The translations under genes and the position numbers were made by a program. Below are positions 21,997 to 31,412 of a stretch of DNA of 35,586 bases, piece after piece. The notes under the pieces were generated by a model. It was not told the DNA's origin, made no database searches, and saw only the letters and a program-made list of their open reading frames with translations. Each line of letters opens with the position of its first letter. Position 1 is the stretch's first letter. This DNA is from Candidatus Aquicultor sp. (lineage in GTDB: Bacteria > Actinomycetota > Aquicultoria > Aquicultorales > Aquicultoraceae): contig JAUXNY010000128.1 of assembly GCA_030682615.1 (NCBI GenBank), positions 1 to 35,586 on the forward strand, written 5' to 3'.

Positions 21997-22782
21997 TTAC
22001 CTCCAGTAAAAATCGAGCGTCAGCAATAAAAGAAAGAGCGATGAGAACAGAATGCCCGCGCTTAAGTCGCTCCTTCGTAGAGCTTGCGGCCTTTCGATAT
22101 AGATAGCCCCGTTGTAGCCCCGGAGCAACATTGCGTCGTGCGTCGCTTGGGCTTGGTCGAAGACGCGGGCAAAGAGCGACCCTACCAGCGTGCCCCAAGA
22201 TCTCAATCCGGTCAAGAGACCCCGGTAGCCGAGGCGCAGGCGCTGCGAGTCCATAATGCTCTGCGCTTCTTCTATAAAGACGAAAATATACCGGTAAGCG
22301 AACGCGAGAACGGCCAGCCATTCCTCCGAGACCCTTAAGAACTTGAGCGCGCTCAATATTTTGTGGAGCGGTGTGGTCATACTTAAGAAAATAATCGACG
22401 ATGTCCCGGCGAGCACCCGGCCCGCGATCAATATCCCTTTTTCGATGCCCTCCCGATAGAGGGGGACCGATAAACCCATGGCCTCCAGGGTGTAGATCGG
22501 CGTCTCGCCGAAAAACAATCCCTGTAGGAGAAGTATCACACCGGCCATAAAGAGCGGGGCGGCAAGGCGCGCCAACACCATCTTGGGCGGAATCCCTATC
22601 ATGACGAGGGCGCCCAAAGACGCGAACATAACAGTGATGAGTATAGGTAAGTCCTTGCTGACCAGGACAAGTACGAGAACGGCAAGCACGAAAAACAACT
22701 TGACGCGCGCGTCGATCGCCGTCAAAACGTTGCTTCTTTGCGCAAAATAATCCGAGAAAATCTCGACATTGTGCCTTCGCAT
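21997..22782 (-). CDS. cbiQ: Cobalt ECF transporter transmembrane protein (T component)
   Basis: 261-residue inner-membrane protein with several membrane helices. It starts DYFAQRSNVLTAIDARVK, the T-component N-terminus. It carries the coupling motifs in the cytoplasmic loop: AQATHDAMLLRGYNG, with the family's ARG-like signature. This component transmits ATPase motion to CbiM. GGAG precedes the ATG. It is third in the cbiMNQO operon. Confidence 0.94.
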   Translation of the reverse strand: MRRHNVEIFSDYFAQRSNVLTAIDARVKLFFVLAVLVLVLVSKDLPILITVMFASLGALVMIGIPPKMVLARLAAPLFMAGVILLLQGLFFGETPIYTLEAMGLSVPLYREGIEKGILIAGRVLAGTSSIIFLSMTTPLHKILSALKFLRVSEEWLAVLAFAYRYIFVFIEEAQSIMDSQRLRLGYRGLLTGLRSWGTLVGSLFARVFDQAQATHDAMLLRGYNGAIYIERPQALRRSDLSAGILFSSLFLLLLTLDFYWR

Positions 22783-22824
22783 ATATATTCTCCGGCTCGC
22801 ATCTGCCCTGCCAAGCCCTAGCTT

Positions 22825-23148
22825 CTAATCAGATTTGTTCCCAGCCGTCTCCGGGTCTTTAGCGGCACCCTTAAAGACAACCCGCCAATAGTAGCCCATG
22901 ATAAACCCCCCTATAGTGCCGGCGAGCAAGAAGACAAATAGCAGCAGGTCGCCCTGGTCGGTATTGATGAAAGGCGCCCATGCGGGCCGTCCGGCCTGTT
23001 CCGCGTAGTGCTCGACGACGGCCTCGTCGACACCCGACCATTCGCCGGCGAACGCTGGTCTTGTGAGCGGGCCTGCGGCAAGCGCGAACGACGCCAAGCA
23101 CAGCATGCGCCAAGCCCAACCCGTAAAACGCCTAAACTGCCTGCTCAT
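22825..23148 (-). CDS. cbiN: CbiN-like small membrane component
   Basis: 107-residue protein with an N-terminal signal or anchor helix (about 10-33). A short outer loop with EWSGVDEAVVEHYAEQ is followed by one membrane helix (about 66-90, LLLFVFLLAGTIGGFIMG). Position and topology match CbiN or its NikL-like replacements, which help load the metal into CbiM. It overlaps the cbiM end by 17 bases, with GGGG before ATG. Sequence similarity to classic CbiN is modest, so the family name is less certain than the role in the operon. Confidence 0.7.
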   Translation of the reverse strand: MSRQFRRFTGWAWRMLCLASFALAAGPLTRPAFAGEWSGVDEAVVEHYAEQAGRPAWAPFINTDQGDLLLFVFLLAGTIGGFIMGYYWRVVFKGAAKDPETAGNKSD

Positions 23149-23908
23149 AAGATATCCCCTTTCCCGATTGCGGCGCTTGGTCGATGATGCCGAGCTTGAC
23201 CAGAATATCCGGTCTCCTGCTCAACATGAATGCGAAGAAACCAGCGGCAGCGAAACCTTCCAGGATTCCTAAGGGTAGCTGCGTTGGAATAAAGGCGATA
23301 AGAATGGCCTTGAACATACCGGCAAAACCCTGCGAGCCGCCCAAGCCGAGCGCCAACTCGAGCGCGGTCGTGGTGTAGGTCGCCCAGTCCGAGAGGACCC
23401 CCGCAAAAAAAGCCGCGACGGTCAGCGGTGCTTTGAGGCGCACCAGCAACTTGAAGACAAGAAAACCCGAGAACGCACCGGCGACGCCCATCGAGAGGAT
23501 ATCCGCTCCCCAGGTGGTGATACCGCCGTGCGCGAGAAACAACGCCTGTATCAAGAGCGCGACCGAGGTCGCGACAACGGTAGCAAAAGGCCCGATGATG
23601 ATAGCGGCCAAGCCCGTGCCGGCGGGGTGTGAGCAAGTCCCGGCCGAGGGCACCGGTATCGGCATCGCCGATATAATAAAAACCGCCGCCGCTACCATGC
23701 CGACAAGAGGCAGGTAAGCCGGCATACTCAAGCTTTTTCGACGCATCTCCCGCACCCCGTAGACGACGAATGGGAGCGCGACCAAATACCAGGCCCCCGC
23801 CCACGGAAGCGGAAGGATGCCCTCCGCGATATGCATGGCGTACGCGGGAGCGGCGCCCATGCTGAGCATTGCGACTGACAACGTAAGAACTGCTGCTAAA
23901 CGTTTCAC
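23132..23908 (-). CDS. cbiM: Cobalt ECF transporter substrate-capture protein
   Basis: 258-residue S component. The start is GTG 23908, with GGGGG 5 bases upstream; the longer frame to 24121 would run into the riboswitch leader. A cleavable signal (MKRLAAVLTL...APAYA) exposes MHIAEG. Its His coordinates the metal, as in CbiM/NikM, together with the His in GTCSHPAGTG. Six or seven membrane helices follow. It takes up Co(II) for cobalamin synthesis. It is the first gene of cbiMNQO, directly under the cobalamin riboswitch. Confidence 0.95.
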   Translation of the reverse strand: MKRLAAVLTLSVAMLSMGAAPAYAMHIAEGILPLPWAGAWYLVALPFVVYGVREMRRKSLSMPAYLPLVGMVAAAVFIISAMPIPVPSAGTCSHPAGTGLAAIIIGPFATVVATSVALLIQALFLAHGGITTWGADILSMGVAGAFSGFLVFKLLVRLKAPLTVAAFFAGVLSDWATYTTTALELALGLGGSQGFAGMFKAILIAFIPTQLPLGILEGFAAAGFFAFMLSRRPDILVKLGIIDQAPQSGKGISYEQAV

Positions 23909-24032
23909 TTTGACCCCCTTTGATTGTTGAGCGGCTGCTGAAAACAAGAACTCACCAACCACACAAAAAAGCCCGGCCATTATCGACCAAGGCTTACCGC
24001 CCACTCCGGCCTCGGAAGTGGTCTCCCTTGCA

Positions 24033-24225
24033 TGTCCCAGGCAGGTCTCCTGGCTTCCGGATCTTCGCTTGCCACGCCTTCCCGGCCTTTGCGGATTTAA
24101 CCCCGCTCTTGCCAGTGACATCTATGGCTTGCTCCCCGATTACAGTGACGGGCTCGCGCTGGACTTTCACCAGCTTCCCTATTCTACGCCGACAATTCTT
24201 GATACAGTCGCACGTCACCTGGGAC
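24033..24225 (-). promoter_or_regulatory. Cobalamin riboswitch
   Basis: The minus-strand RNA has the conserved core GGGAAGCTGGTGAAAGTCCA, then CCCGTCACTGTAA, then the closing GAAGCCAGGAGACCTGCC block. P1 is formed by CCTGGGAC (24218-24225) and GTCCCAGG (24033-24040). It lies about 125 bases upstream of cbiM and should shut off cobalt uptake when cobalamin is plentiful. Confidence 0.93.
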
Positions 24226-24399
24226 CTATATGATTTGGCGCCAGTTTACCATAGCGCAACATCGTTCGCAAATAATATCGCACCCTAATCGGCAGAGCTA
24301 GCGGGTACTGTTGGCTTCGGCACACAGTCGTTTGTTTAAGCAAAAAGGGCGCGCGTCGTTGCCGAGCAGGTTTTGGAGTTCTTCTTCAGCGATTAGGCA

Positions 24400-25332
24400 T
24401 TAAAGCGACTTGAAAATCGATTCATATATCTGAATCATCGCCGGGCCCATGATTACCACTAGAATCGCTGGGAAAATGCAGATGATTAGCGGGAATATGA
24501 TTTTTACCGGCGCTTTCTGGGCCATCTCCTCGGCTCTTTGCCGGCGTTTGATTCGCAGCTCGGTCGCTTGTACTCTGAGCACTTTGCCGATGCTTATACC
24601 AAAGACCTCGGCCTGCAACATAGCTAAGATAAATGAGCCCAGCTCATTGACTTGCGTGCGGTGACCCAGGTTGCGAAATGCGTCACTTCGAGCGGTCCCG
24701 AGCTGTATTTCCTGCAACAACCGGAAGAACTCCTCGGAGAGCGGCCCCGTCGTATTTCTGACCACCTTTTGCATAGCGGAATCAAAGCCCAACCCGGCCT
24801 CGACACTTATCGTCAAAAGGTCGAGCGTATCGGGGAGCGCGAGGCGTATCGCCTTCTGTCGGGCGGCGCTTTTTTGATTGAGCCAGATGTCGGGGACGAA
24901 GAAACAGAGCACCGCGAATATGAGTGCGAGCAGAACGTGACCGGCGCTTCTTCCCGCGAAGAGGATAGCGGTTGAGGCGATACCGCCTCCAATCACCAGA
25001 CACGAACCCTTATATGCGAGAAACCGGTCGGCGTCGAACTCCCTCGCTGTCCCCGCCAGCACCAGCCGCTGCCGGGTGCCCTCCATAAAACCGACCGGCG
25101 TAAGCCTCGTGCCGATGCGCAGGAAGACGCGGAAAAACGGCAGGAGCACCCTGGTCAAGAACGGCTCGCGCAATTCATCATCGATTGCCGAGACACCATC
25201 ATACGAGTTGAGACGCCTAAGCGAGCTTTTGACCGATATACGATTGCTCGCCGCCATCGTGGCCGAGACGCTCAACAAAAACGACGCTGCAAAGAGTGAC
25301 GCCAGTGAGACAAACAAGACTGCTGAATTCAT
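24400..25332 (-). CDS. tadC: Tad pilus inner-membrane platform protein TadC
   Basis: 310-residue GspF-family protein. The start at 25332 (MNSAVLFV) has GGAGGAG upstream. The central cytoplasmic T2SF domain includes ALPDTLDLLTISVEAGLGFD and ELGSFILAMLQAEVFGISIG. Membrane helices lie at the N-terminus, in the middle and at the C-terminus. With TadB it forms the platform on which CpaF drives pilus assembly. It is the last gene of the Tad operon, 11 bases after tadB. Confidence 0.94.
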   Translation of the reverse strand: MNSAVLFVSLASLFAASFLLSVSATMAASNRISVKSSLRRLNSYDGVSAIDDELREPFLTRVLLPFFRVFLRIGTRLTPVGFMEGTRQRLVLAGTAREFDADRFLAYKGSCLVIGGGIASTAILFAGRSAGHVLLALIFAVLCFFVPDIWLNQKSAARQKAIRLALPDTLDLLTISVEAGLGFDSAMQKVVRNTTGPLSEEFFRLLQEIQLGTARSDAFRNLGHRTQVNELGSFILAMLQAEVFGISIGKVLRVQATELRIKRRQRAEEMAQKAPVKIIFPLIICIFPAILVVIMGPAMIQIYESIFKSL

Positions 25333-25343
25333 AACTTCTCCTC

Positions 25344-26297
25344 CTAGACCTCTACCGCCACTACCCGTTTTAGCCAAAAACCGCCGATAACGAGCATCGA
25401 TGCGGCCGCACCGAGCATCGCGAGACCCAGCGAGTGCGTAAAGAGCAGCATGAGATAACCCGGATTAATCACCCACAACAGCAGGCTTACCGCGAACGGC
25501 AGCGCAAAGAGAATCGCGGCCGAGAGCCGGCCCTCGGCGGTCAAGACCAGTATCTGGCGGCTTACCTGGTCGCGGTCGCGAATGGTCGACGCCAGTATCT
25601 CCAATATCTCCGCCAGGTTGCCGCCGACTTCGCGCTGTATGCGAACGGCCATGACCGTCCAGTCAAAATTACTGCTCGCGACACGCACGGCCATGTTGTC
25701 GAGGGCTTGGTCTAGCGGCAAACCCAATCTTGCTTCGCTCAAAACCCGTTTGAACTCGACCGACATCGGCGGCGAGGTCTCTTTGACCGTCATATCGACC
25801 GCCTGCATAAAACTGTAGCCCGCCTTTAGCGCGCCGGCTATAAGCGTCAGCGTATCCGGCAACTGCTCGTGAAACCTATTCTCGCGCTGCTTTTTAACAC
25901 GCTTCAGCCCTAAGACGGGCAGAACGATTGCGATGATCGAGAGTAAGAGAGTGCCGCCCGGCCCCCAGAGACTGTAGCCGATGACCGCGACTACAGCGAG
26001 CGCCATGGCGTGAAAGAAAAGATACTCGGACGCCCGCAGCGGAATGCCGGCCCGGTCTATCAACATCTGCAGATTGCCGACGAACGGCTTCTTGCTGATG
26101 AGCGGGGTCATCCACTCGATAAACTTTGTCACCACGGTCTTAATCGTCACCGGGCCGTCGTCTCTCGTCTTAGTGAATCGTATATATTTCTCGACCTGAC
26201 GACCGAAGAATTTCCGTATCGGCGAGCGCATAAGGAGAACGCCGAAGATAAAGAGAAAGAAGCTCAAGAAATACACGCCGATTATCCAACCCATCAT
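25344..26297 (-). CDS. tadB: Tad pilus inner-membrane platform protein TadB
   Basis: 317-residue GspF-family protein with an N-terminal helix and a T2SF domain containing QLPDTLTLIAGALKAGYSFM and REVGGNLAEILEILASTIRD, followed by two C-terminal helices. It pairs with TadC in the inner membrane. Its start overlaps the cpaF stop by 4 bases, which ties ATPase and platform production together. Confidence 0.94.
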   Translation of the reverse strand: MMGWIIGVYFLSFFLFIFGVLLMRSPIRKFFGRQVEKYIRFTKTRDDGPVTIKTVVTKFIEWMTPLISKKPFVGNLQMLIDRAGIPLRASEYLFFHAMALAVVAVIGYSLWGPGGTLLLSIIAIVLPVLGLKRVKKQRENRFHEQLPDTLTLIAGALKAGYSFMQAVDMTVKETSPPMSVEFKRVLSEARLGLPLDQALDNMAVRVASSNFDWTVMAVRIQREVGGNLAEILEILASTIRDRDQVSRQILVLTAEGRLSAAILFALPFAVSLLLWVINPGYLMLLFTHSLGLAMLGAAASMLVIGGFWLKRVVAVEV

Positions 26298-27649
26298 GAC
26301 GCCGTCCCCCTGCCGATATATTCGAACTGAAAGACCTCTCCGGGCAGCGGAATGCCCAAATCTTGGAGGCGCTGCGCGAACTTCGGGCGGATGCCGGTCG
26401 ATTTGAGCTTGCCCTTGAATTTGCCGGCTTCATCGAGCCCCATCGAAAAATCGAAGAGGAAGAGGTCTTGGAGGGTGATGATGTCGCCCTCCATGCCCTG
26501 CACCTCGGTCACATGTGTGATTCGCCTGGTCCCGTCGCGCAGCCTGGCCTGCTGAATGATGATATCGATGGCCGATGAGACCTGCTCGCGGATAGCGCGA
26601 ATCGGCAGCTCCATACCGCTCATCAACACCATCGTCTCGAGCCTCGACAGAACGTCGCGCGGTGAATTGGCGTGAACCGTTGAGAGCGAGCCGTCGTGGC
26701 CCGTGTTCATCGCCTGGAGCATATCGAGTGCCTCGCCGCCGCGCGCCTCGCCGACGACTATTCTGTCGGGGCGCATACGCAGGGCGTTTCTAACCAGGTC
26801 GCGGATGGCGACCTCGCCTTTGCCTTCGATATTGGCCGGTCTCGACTCGAGCTGGACGACATGGTCCTGGTGGAGCTGCAACTCGACCGCGTCCTCTATC
26901 GTCACGATACGCTCGTCGGTCGGAATAAAGGAGGAGAGCACATTCAAGGTCGTAGTCTTGCCGGAGCCCGTACCGCCGGAGACGATGACATTGAGCCGGC
27001 CCCGGACGCAGGCCTCGAGAAACATCGCGACCTTCGGGGCCAAGGTGCCGAAACCTATCAGGTCTTCGACTTTGAAGGGGTCGGCCGCGAACTTCCTTAT
27101 TGTGAGCTTCGGGCCGCCTATAGCCAACGGCGGGATTATTGCGTTCACCCTCGACCCGTCCTGCAGGCGCGCATCGACCATCGGCACGCTCTCGTCGATA
27201 CGCCGGCCGACCTGGGCGACTATCTTCTCGATGATTCGCCGCAAATGGTTCTCGTCGAGGAACTTCTCACCTGATAATTCGAGCTTACCAAAGCGCTCGA
27301 TGTATATCGATTCGGCCCCGTTGACCATTATCTCTGTCACCTCGGTGTTCTTGAGAAACTGGTCGAGCGGTCCGTAACCCAGAACGTCGTTGCTTATCTC
27401 CTCGTTGAGGCGGCTCTTCTCGGCCGGCGAGAGCTGTGTCTGCTCCCTGGCCATCAACTCTTTGAGCTTATCGGCTATCTTGGCCTTTAGCTCATCGCTG
27501 CTGGTAGAGCGGTCGTACAGCTCCGGACCCAGCGCCTCGATAAGCTGCTGGTGAATCCGCTTGTTTATCTCATCGAGAATCTGCCGGCGGGGTACCTCCG
27601 GGACATCCTCTACCGCACGAGCTTCAGTAAGCCTCTGGTGTAATGACAT
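26294..27649 (-). CDS. cpaF: Tad pilus assembly ATPase
   Basis: 451-residue secretion ATPase of the TadA/CpaF type. A helical N-terminal domain (1-90) precedes the core, with Walker A SGGTGSGKTTTL at about 224-235, an Asp box around VTIEDAVELQL, and Walker B in RPDRIVVGEARGGE. It forms a hexamer that powers Flp pilin insertion or extrusion. GAAAGGAG precedes the ATG. It follows tadZ by 46 bases and overlaps tadB. Confidence 0.96.
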   Translation of the reverse strand: MSLHQRLTEARAVEDVPEVPRRQILDEINKRIHQQLIEALGPELYDRSTSSDELKAKIADKLKELMAREQTQLSPAEKSRLNEEISNDVLGYGPLDQFLKNTEVTEIMVNGAESIYIERFGKLELSGEKFLDENHLRRIIEKIVAQVGRRIDESVPMVDARLQDGSRVNAIIPPLAIGGPKLTIRKFAADPFKVEDLIGFGTLAPKVAMFLEACVRGRLNVIVSGGTGSGKTTTLNVLSSFIPTDERIVTIEDAVELQLHQDHVVQLESRPANIEGKGEVAIRDLVRNALRMRPDRIVVGEARGGEALDMLQAMNTGHDGSLSTVHANSPRDVLSRLETMVLMSGMELPIRAIREQVSSAIDIIIQQARLRDGTRRITHVTEVQGMEGDIITLQDLFLFDFSMGLDEAGKFKGKLKSTGIRPKFAQRLQDLGIPLPGEVFQFEYIGRGTAS

Positions 27650-27695
27650 CTTTTGCTCCTTTCAAAAGCGGCGCGCAATGCGGCCGTCGCTTGCG

Positions 27696-28862
27696 CTAAC
27701 CGCTTAGCCGCACATTTATCCAGTCCGGCCGGTATTTGTTGACATAAAATAAAGCCAGCTCTTCGATTTCCCTGCTGACGGGGATTTTCGGGGCATCCAT
27801 TACGACCGGAACCCCTTTGTTTACCGACAGGGAGACCGCTTTGTCCGAGGGAATTTTGGCGATGGCCCGCATGCCGAGAACCTTCTCTATCTCGACTACT
27901 TTTAGCCCCACATTGGTCTCCACACGATTTATGACCATCTTCTGGCGCTCACGGGCGTATTTGAGGTCGTCCAAGGTTTTGAGGCAAAGCTTGATGTTTT
28001 TCAAGCTCAGCATATCCATCGTCACGACGACGCATATCTCATCCGACTGGTCGAGCACGGCGAGGACGTTGTCGTTGAAGGACGCGGGAGTATCTATGAT
28101 GATAAAATCGGCGTAGCGCTTGAGCGCCGAGATTATCGAGCCTGTCGACTGCGCGTCGATGAGGTCCGCCGATTCGGGCTCCTTCGGAGCAAGAATCACC
28201 TTGGCTCCGCTCGCATGGCCAATTAGCAGGTCTTCAAACCGATTTTCGTCGAGCTCACCCAGGTTTTCGACGAAATCCAGCATCGTCGCGCTGGGGTTTA
28301 GCCCCATCGCGATACCGACATCGCCGAACTGGAGGTCGAGGTCGACTACGACCACGCGGCTCTCGAACTGCCGCGCAATCGAGGCGGCGATATTGGTCGA
28401 GAGTACCGTCTTGCCGACGCCGCCCTTAGTGCTGAAGACCGTGATTACGACCGCGCTCTGGTCCGGTGTTTGCGTCTCGTCTTTAATCGCCAGCTGCTGC
28501 GCATAGCCCGCCGCAGTCTGGATGGAGCCGATTATCTTCTCGGGGTCGACGGGAATCTGTATTACCTCGACCGCATTCGCCTTTATCGCGGCCATTTTCA
28601 TGTTGGCGGTGACGTTGCGCGAAAACAGCAGGCACCCGATAGGATAGCCGGCAGTCAGTTTCCTGGTGAACTGCACGGCAAGCTCGGCGCCCATTCCGGG
28701 TCCGATTATTATGACATGCGGCTCTTGTTGGTCGGCTGCGATAAGCGCCCGGTTCAAATCGGGAGCTACCGCGACTATCGCCATGTCGCTTCTGTTTTCA
28801 AGAAGTCGCCCGACCTCGGCCGCAAATTGGGGGTCGGGGTCGACGAGAGCGAGTTTTATCAT
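27696..28862 (-). CDS. tadZ: Tad pilus localisation ATPase TadZ/CpaE
   Basis: 388 residues from the ATG at 28862, which has GGGGGAGG upstream. The N-terminal receiver-like domain (1-120) has VDPDPQF at the start but appears to lack the full phospho-acceptor set. It is followed by a ParA/MinD-like ATPase with FSTKGGVGKT at 143-152 and VVVVDLDLQFGDVGIAMG. TadZ marks the pilus site at the pole and recruits the other Tad proteins. It lies 10 bases after cpaB. Confidence 0.94.
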   Translation of the reverse strand: MIKLALVDPDPQFAAEVGRLLENRSDMAIVAVAPDLNRALIAADQQEPHVIIIGPGMGAELAVQFTRKLTAGYPIGCLLFSRNVTANMKMAAIKANAVEVIQIPVDPEKIIGSIQTAAGYAQQLAIKDETQTPDQSAVVITVFSTKGGVGKTVLSTNIAASIARQFESRVVVVDLDLQFGDVGIAMGLNPSATMLDFVENLGELDENRFEDLLIGHASGAKVILAPKEPESADLIDAQSTGSIISALKRYADFIIIDTPASFNDNVLAVLDQSDEICVVVTMDMLSLKNIKLCLKTLDDLKYARERQKMVINRVETNVGLKVVEIEKVLGMRAIAKIPSDKAVSLSVNKGVPVVMDAPKIPVSREIEELALFYVNKYRPDWINVRLSG

Positions 28863-28872
28863 CTTCCTCCCC

Positions 28873-29604
28873 CTACTCAAATACCGACTGCACGGTCTGG
28901 CCGGCAGTCTGCTCATACGCATCGTTCGCGACATGGCGCAGGCCGAGCCAGACGTGGCCTTTTTCCGCCGCGAAGACCAGCTTTTCCGCGTGTGCGGGCG
29001 TTACGGCGACCGTCACGGTCTTCTTGCCGACTCCCGACTGCTGTCCTTTGACAAACCCGTCACCCTGCTCGCCCGCTCCTGAATCCGAGGTGACCAAAAT
29101 CTCGACGTTCTGGAGCATGACCCGCGTAGTGTCGATATCACCCGGGCCGGGGCTTAATGTCGCGATAACATCTATACGGTCGCCGGGTCGCAACGCTCCA
29201 CCGACCCCCGTAACCTCGTCTACCGCTATCGCCACCGCGATTTTGCCCTCCGGCACCCTGTAAGCCAAACCGGACTCGTCGACCCGTTTGAGCTTGGCCC
29301 GCGTGAGCTGCTCCCCTTTGCCGAGATCGGAACCGAGAACCCTCTCTGTGTGGCCTTTTATCGAGGTGATGGCACCATCGGCGACATATTGTCGCGGAAT
29401 TTTCTCCGACACCAGGGCGCCGCTCGCAAAGAGCTCGACGACCGTTAAGCCCGCGTCGATCGATTTCTTGGCGACGACCACCTCGACCAGCTCCTGTCCT
29501 TGGACGAGGGAGGCCCTGAGCTGTGCGATATAATACGCCGCTCCCACAGTTGCCCCCGCCGCCAATATGAGCGAGATTAGAACGATCATAAACCGCGATT
29601 TCAC
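28873..29604 (-). CDS. cpaB: Flp pilus assembly protein CpaB/RcpC
   Basis: 243-residue periplasm-facing protein. An N-terminal membrane helix (about 5-28) is followed by a SAF-like domain (VEVVVAKKSIDAGLTVV) and the RcpC beta-clip region (IAVAIAVDEVTGVGGALRPGDRIDVIA). It is thought to help the pilus pass the cell envelope. The start is GTG 29604 with GAGGAGG upstream. No RcpA-type secretin gene is present in the window, which fits a cell without a standard outer-membrane channel. Confidence 0.93.
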   Translation of the reverse strand: MKSRFMIVLISLILAAGATVGAAYYIAQLRASLVQGQELVEVVVAKKSIDAGLTVVELFASGALVSEKIPRQYVADGAITSIKGHTERVLGSDLGKGEQLTRAKLKRVDESGLAYRVPEGKIAVAIAVDEVTGVGGALRPGDRIDVIATLSPGPGDIDTTRVMLQNVEILVTSDSGAGEQGDGFVKGQQSGVGKKTVTVAVTPAHAEKLVFAAEKGHVWLGLRHVANDAYEQTAGQTVQSVFE

Positions 29605-29682
29605 TTCTGTTTCCTCCTCGGTCGGTCTTGAATTATCGACTATCCTTTATCGATTACAAACAGCTCGTTTCGACAGAGAATG

Positions 29683-30918
29683 TCATTTCACGAGCCAAAC
29701 GGTATCGACGCCGAAATATGCATCGGGCGCCGACCCTTGAACACCGCTTACGACTGTGCCGTCGGTGAAGTAACCGGTGATGGTCTTAGGTTGGCCCGAA
29801 AAGTCAAAGCCGGTGATGACGAACTCAGCAAATCCGATGACCTGGTATTTACCTTTGCTGCCGCCCCCTTGCGTATAGCTATATACGGGGACGACGATAC
29901 TGGGGTCGCTCTGCCTGCGCCACTCCATGGCGTCTTTGAGGACCACCTTCATACCGGTACCATTTGCTATCGAGCCGGCATAGACATAATCGGGAAAGCC
30001 CTTCCGTATCCACTCGTCATACTGCGGGATGCCATTGCTGCCTCCGTCAAAATCGCATAGCCAGAAATACCCGCGCTGCGCGCTGTTGCCGGTATCCGCG
30101 GCTATCGTCTTGTTGTTGCCGAGAGTCGTCAGGTAGGCGGTGTTCTTTATCGTACCGACCGAGCCGGAGGTCGCCCTCACCGCAAACCGCATTATCCGGT
30201 AGTCGCCCGGCGCGACATTCGCAAAGCTCCAGGTGACCTCTTTGGTCGAGGCACTGTATGAGCCGCCGCTATCGGCCGACCCGTTTATATACACCGTGCC
30301 GTCGGGAAGCGGGTCACGAACGCTTACGCTCTCGCTCTTATTGCCCGTATTGTTGTAGGTGATGGCGTAAGTAATGGTGTCGCCGTTTATAGTTTGAAGC
30401 TTGCTGAACGCTTCGAGCGGCCGGTCCTCACCGAGCTCGAACGAGCCCGCTCTGGAGGCGCCTGAATGATCCTGGACCTTTTGGAGCGGCACTATAAACG
30501 GGACGAGTTTTGCGACCCCGTTCGCGGAGCCCATCGCCGCCGTCGACTCGGCCTTGACCAGCGCGGCTTCCTGGCCGACCAGGCCGGAGAAGAAGATGCG
30601 GCGCTCGGTCTGCGCGACGACGCGCACCCGGTCTACCGCCGGAAACCCCACGTCGACCAGCCGTGGCGCGACGTTGGCGTTGACCGACACATACTGCACC
30701 GCTTCGGCTTTGGCCTCGACGATGCTGCGGCCTTCGGAGATATCCATGGCGGCAGCCAGAGCGGCGGCGTCGGTACTTGTCTGCAGCTGCCGGCGCTCCT
30801 GGTATAGCAGGCCGATGTCAGCCACAACGGCGACACTAAGAAGCAGGGCTACCAAAGCTGCGGTCACGACTACAATCACCGCTCCGCCCTCGTTTTTAAG
30901 TCTTTGACCGATTCTCAT
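29683..30918 (-). CDS. TadG-like pilus protein with inserted DUF11 domain
   Basis: 411 residues from ATG 30918; a GTG at 30933 is also possible. The N-terminus is the TadG/TadE-like Flp assembly helix with GGAVIVVVTAALVALLLSVA and TSTDAAALAAAMD. About residues 173-267 form a DUF11 beta-sandwich (GDTITYAITYNNTGN, DPLPDGTVYINGSA). The C-terminal part (FAEFVITGFDFSG) is typical of TadG tails. The middle domain makes it larger than simple TadG proteins and probably points outward as an adhesion or stalk module. It follows tadE directly. Confidence 0.87.
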   Translation of the reverse strand: MRIGQRLKNEGGAVIVVVTAALVALLLSVAVVADIGLLYQERRQLQTSTDAAALAAAMDISEGRSIVEAKAEAVQYVSVNANVAPRLVDVGFPAVDRVRVVAQTERRIFFSGLVGQEAALVKAESTAAMGSANGVAKLVPFIVPLQKVQDHSGASRAGSFELGEDRPLEAFSKLQTINGDTITYAITYNNTGNKSESVSVRDPLPDGTVYINGSADSGGSYSASTKEVTWSFANVAPGDYRIMRFAVRATSGSVGTIKNTAYLTTLGNNKTIAADTGNSAQRGYFWLCDFDGGSNGIPQYDEWIRKGFPDYVYAGSIANGTGMKVVLKDAMEWRRQSDPSIVVPVYSYTQGGGSKGKYQVIGFAEFVITGFDFSGQPKTITGYFTDGTVVSGVQGSAPDAYFGVDTVWLVK

Positions 30919-30934
30919 CTCAATTCTTCTCACT

Positions 30935-31333
30935 TTAATACTCGATTCTCATCCTGGCTTTACTGGAGAGGTGGACCTTGGTCGTGGCAAAGAGAGGGAT
31001 GCGCAGCGGCCTATCGTATGCGACCACAACCTCTACGGGCGCACCGTGGCGCGCTATACCATCCGCGGAATAATAGGCGATAGAAACAGAACTCGGTTTG
31101 ACCGGGTAGGCGCGCGCGACGACTTCGGCTTCGCTGAACTCGCCGACCGCCGCCATCCGGGCTCCCTCGCGGGCGGCGTGCGTTATCGCCAGATAATCGC
31201 GGTACACGAGGCCGAATTCAAAGATTCCGAAGAGTATCACGACTAGGACCGGGAGAATGATGGCAAACTCCACCGAGCTCGCACCCGCTTCGTTTCGTAT
31301 ATTCACTGAACTCGCTTTTGGTTTGGTTCTCAT
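30935..31333 (-). CDS. tadE: TadE-family minor pilin
   Basis: 132 residues from ATG 31333, with AGGTG upstream. The TadE motif GASSVEFAIILPVLVVILFGIFEFG begins near residue 18. The prepilin cleavage site and membrane helix overlap in this block. A beta-rich tail follows. It is a minor component of the Flp pilus, processed by a prepilin peptidase not encoded here. It is separated from the pilin genes by a strong hairpin. Confidence 0.93.
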   Translation of the reverse strand: MRTKPKASSVNIRNEAGASSVEFAIILPVLVVILFGIFEFGLVYRDYLAITHAAREGARMAAVGEFSEAEVVARAYPVKPSSVSIAYYSADGIARHGAPVEVVVAYDRPLRIPLFATTKVHLSSKARMRIEY

Positions 31334-31368
31334 AATCACACCTGATTGATTTACCGGTTGGAAGATTG

Positions 31369-31394
31369 ATGCCCCGCGCTCACGCGCGGGGCAT
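31369..31394 (-). terminator. Hairpin between flp pilin and tadE
   Basis: ATGCCCCGCG and CGCGGGGCAT are perfect 10-base arms. There is no T run after them, so it probably attenuates read-through and stabilises pilin mRNA rather than ending all transcription. Confidence 0.65.
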
Positions 31395-31412
31395 GGTCAA
31401 AGTGATAGTGCG

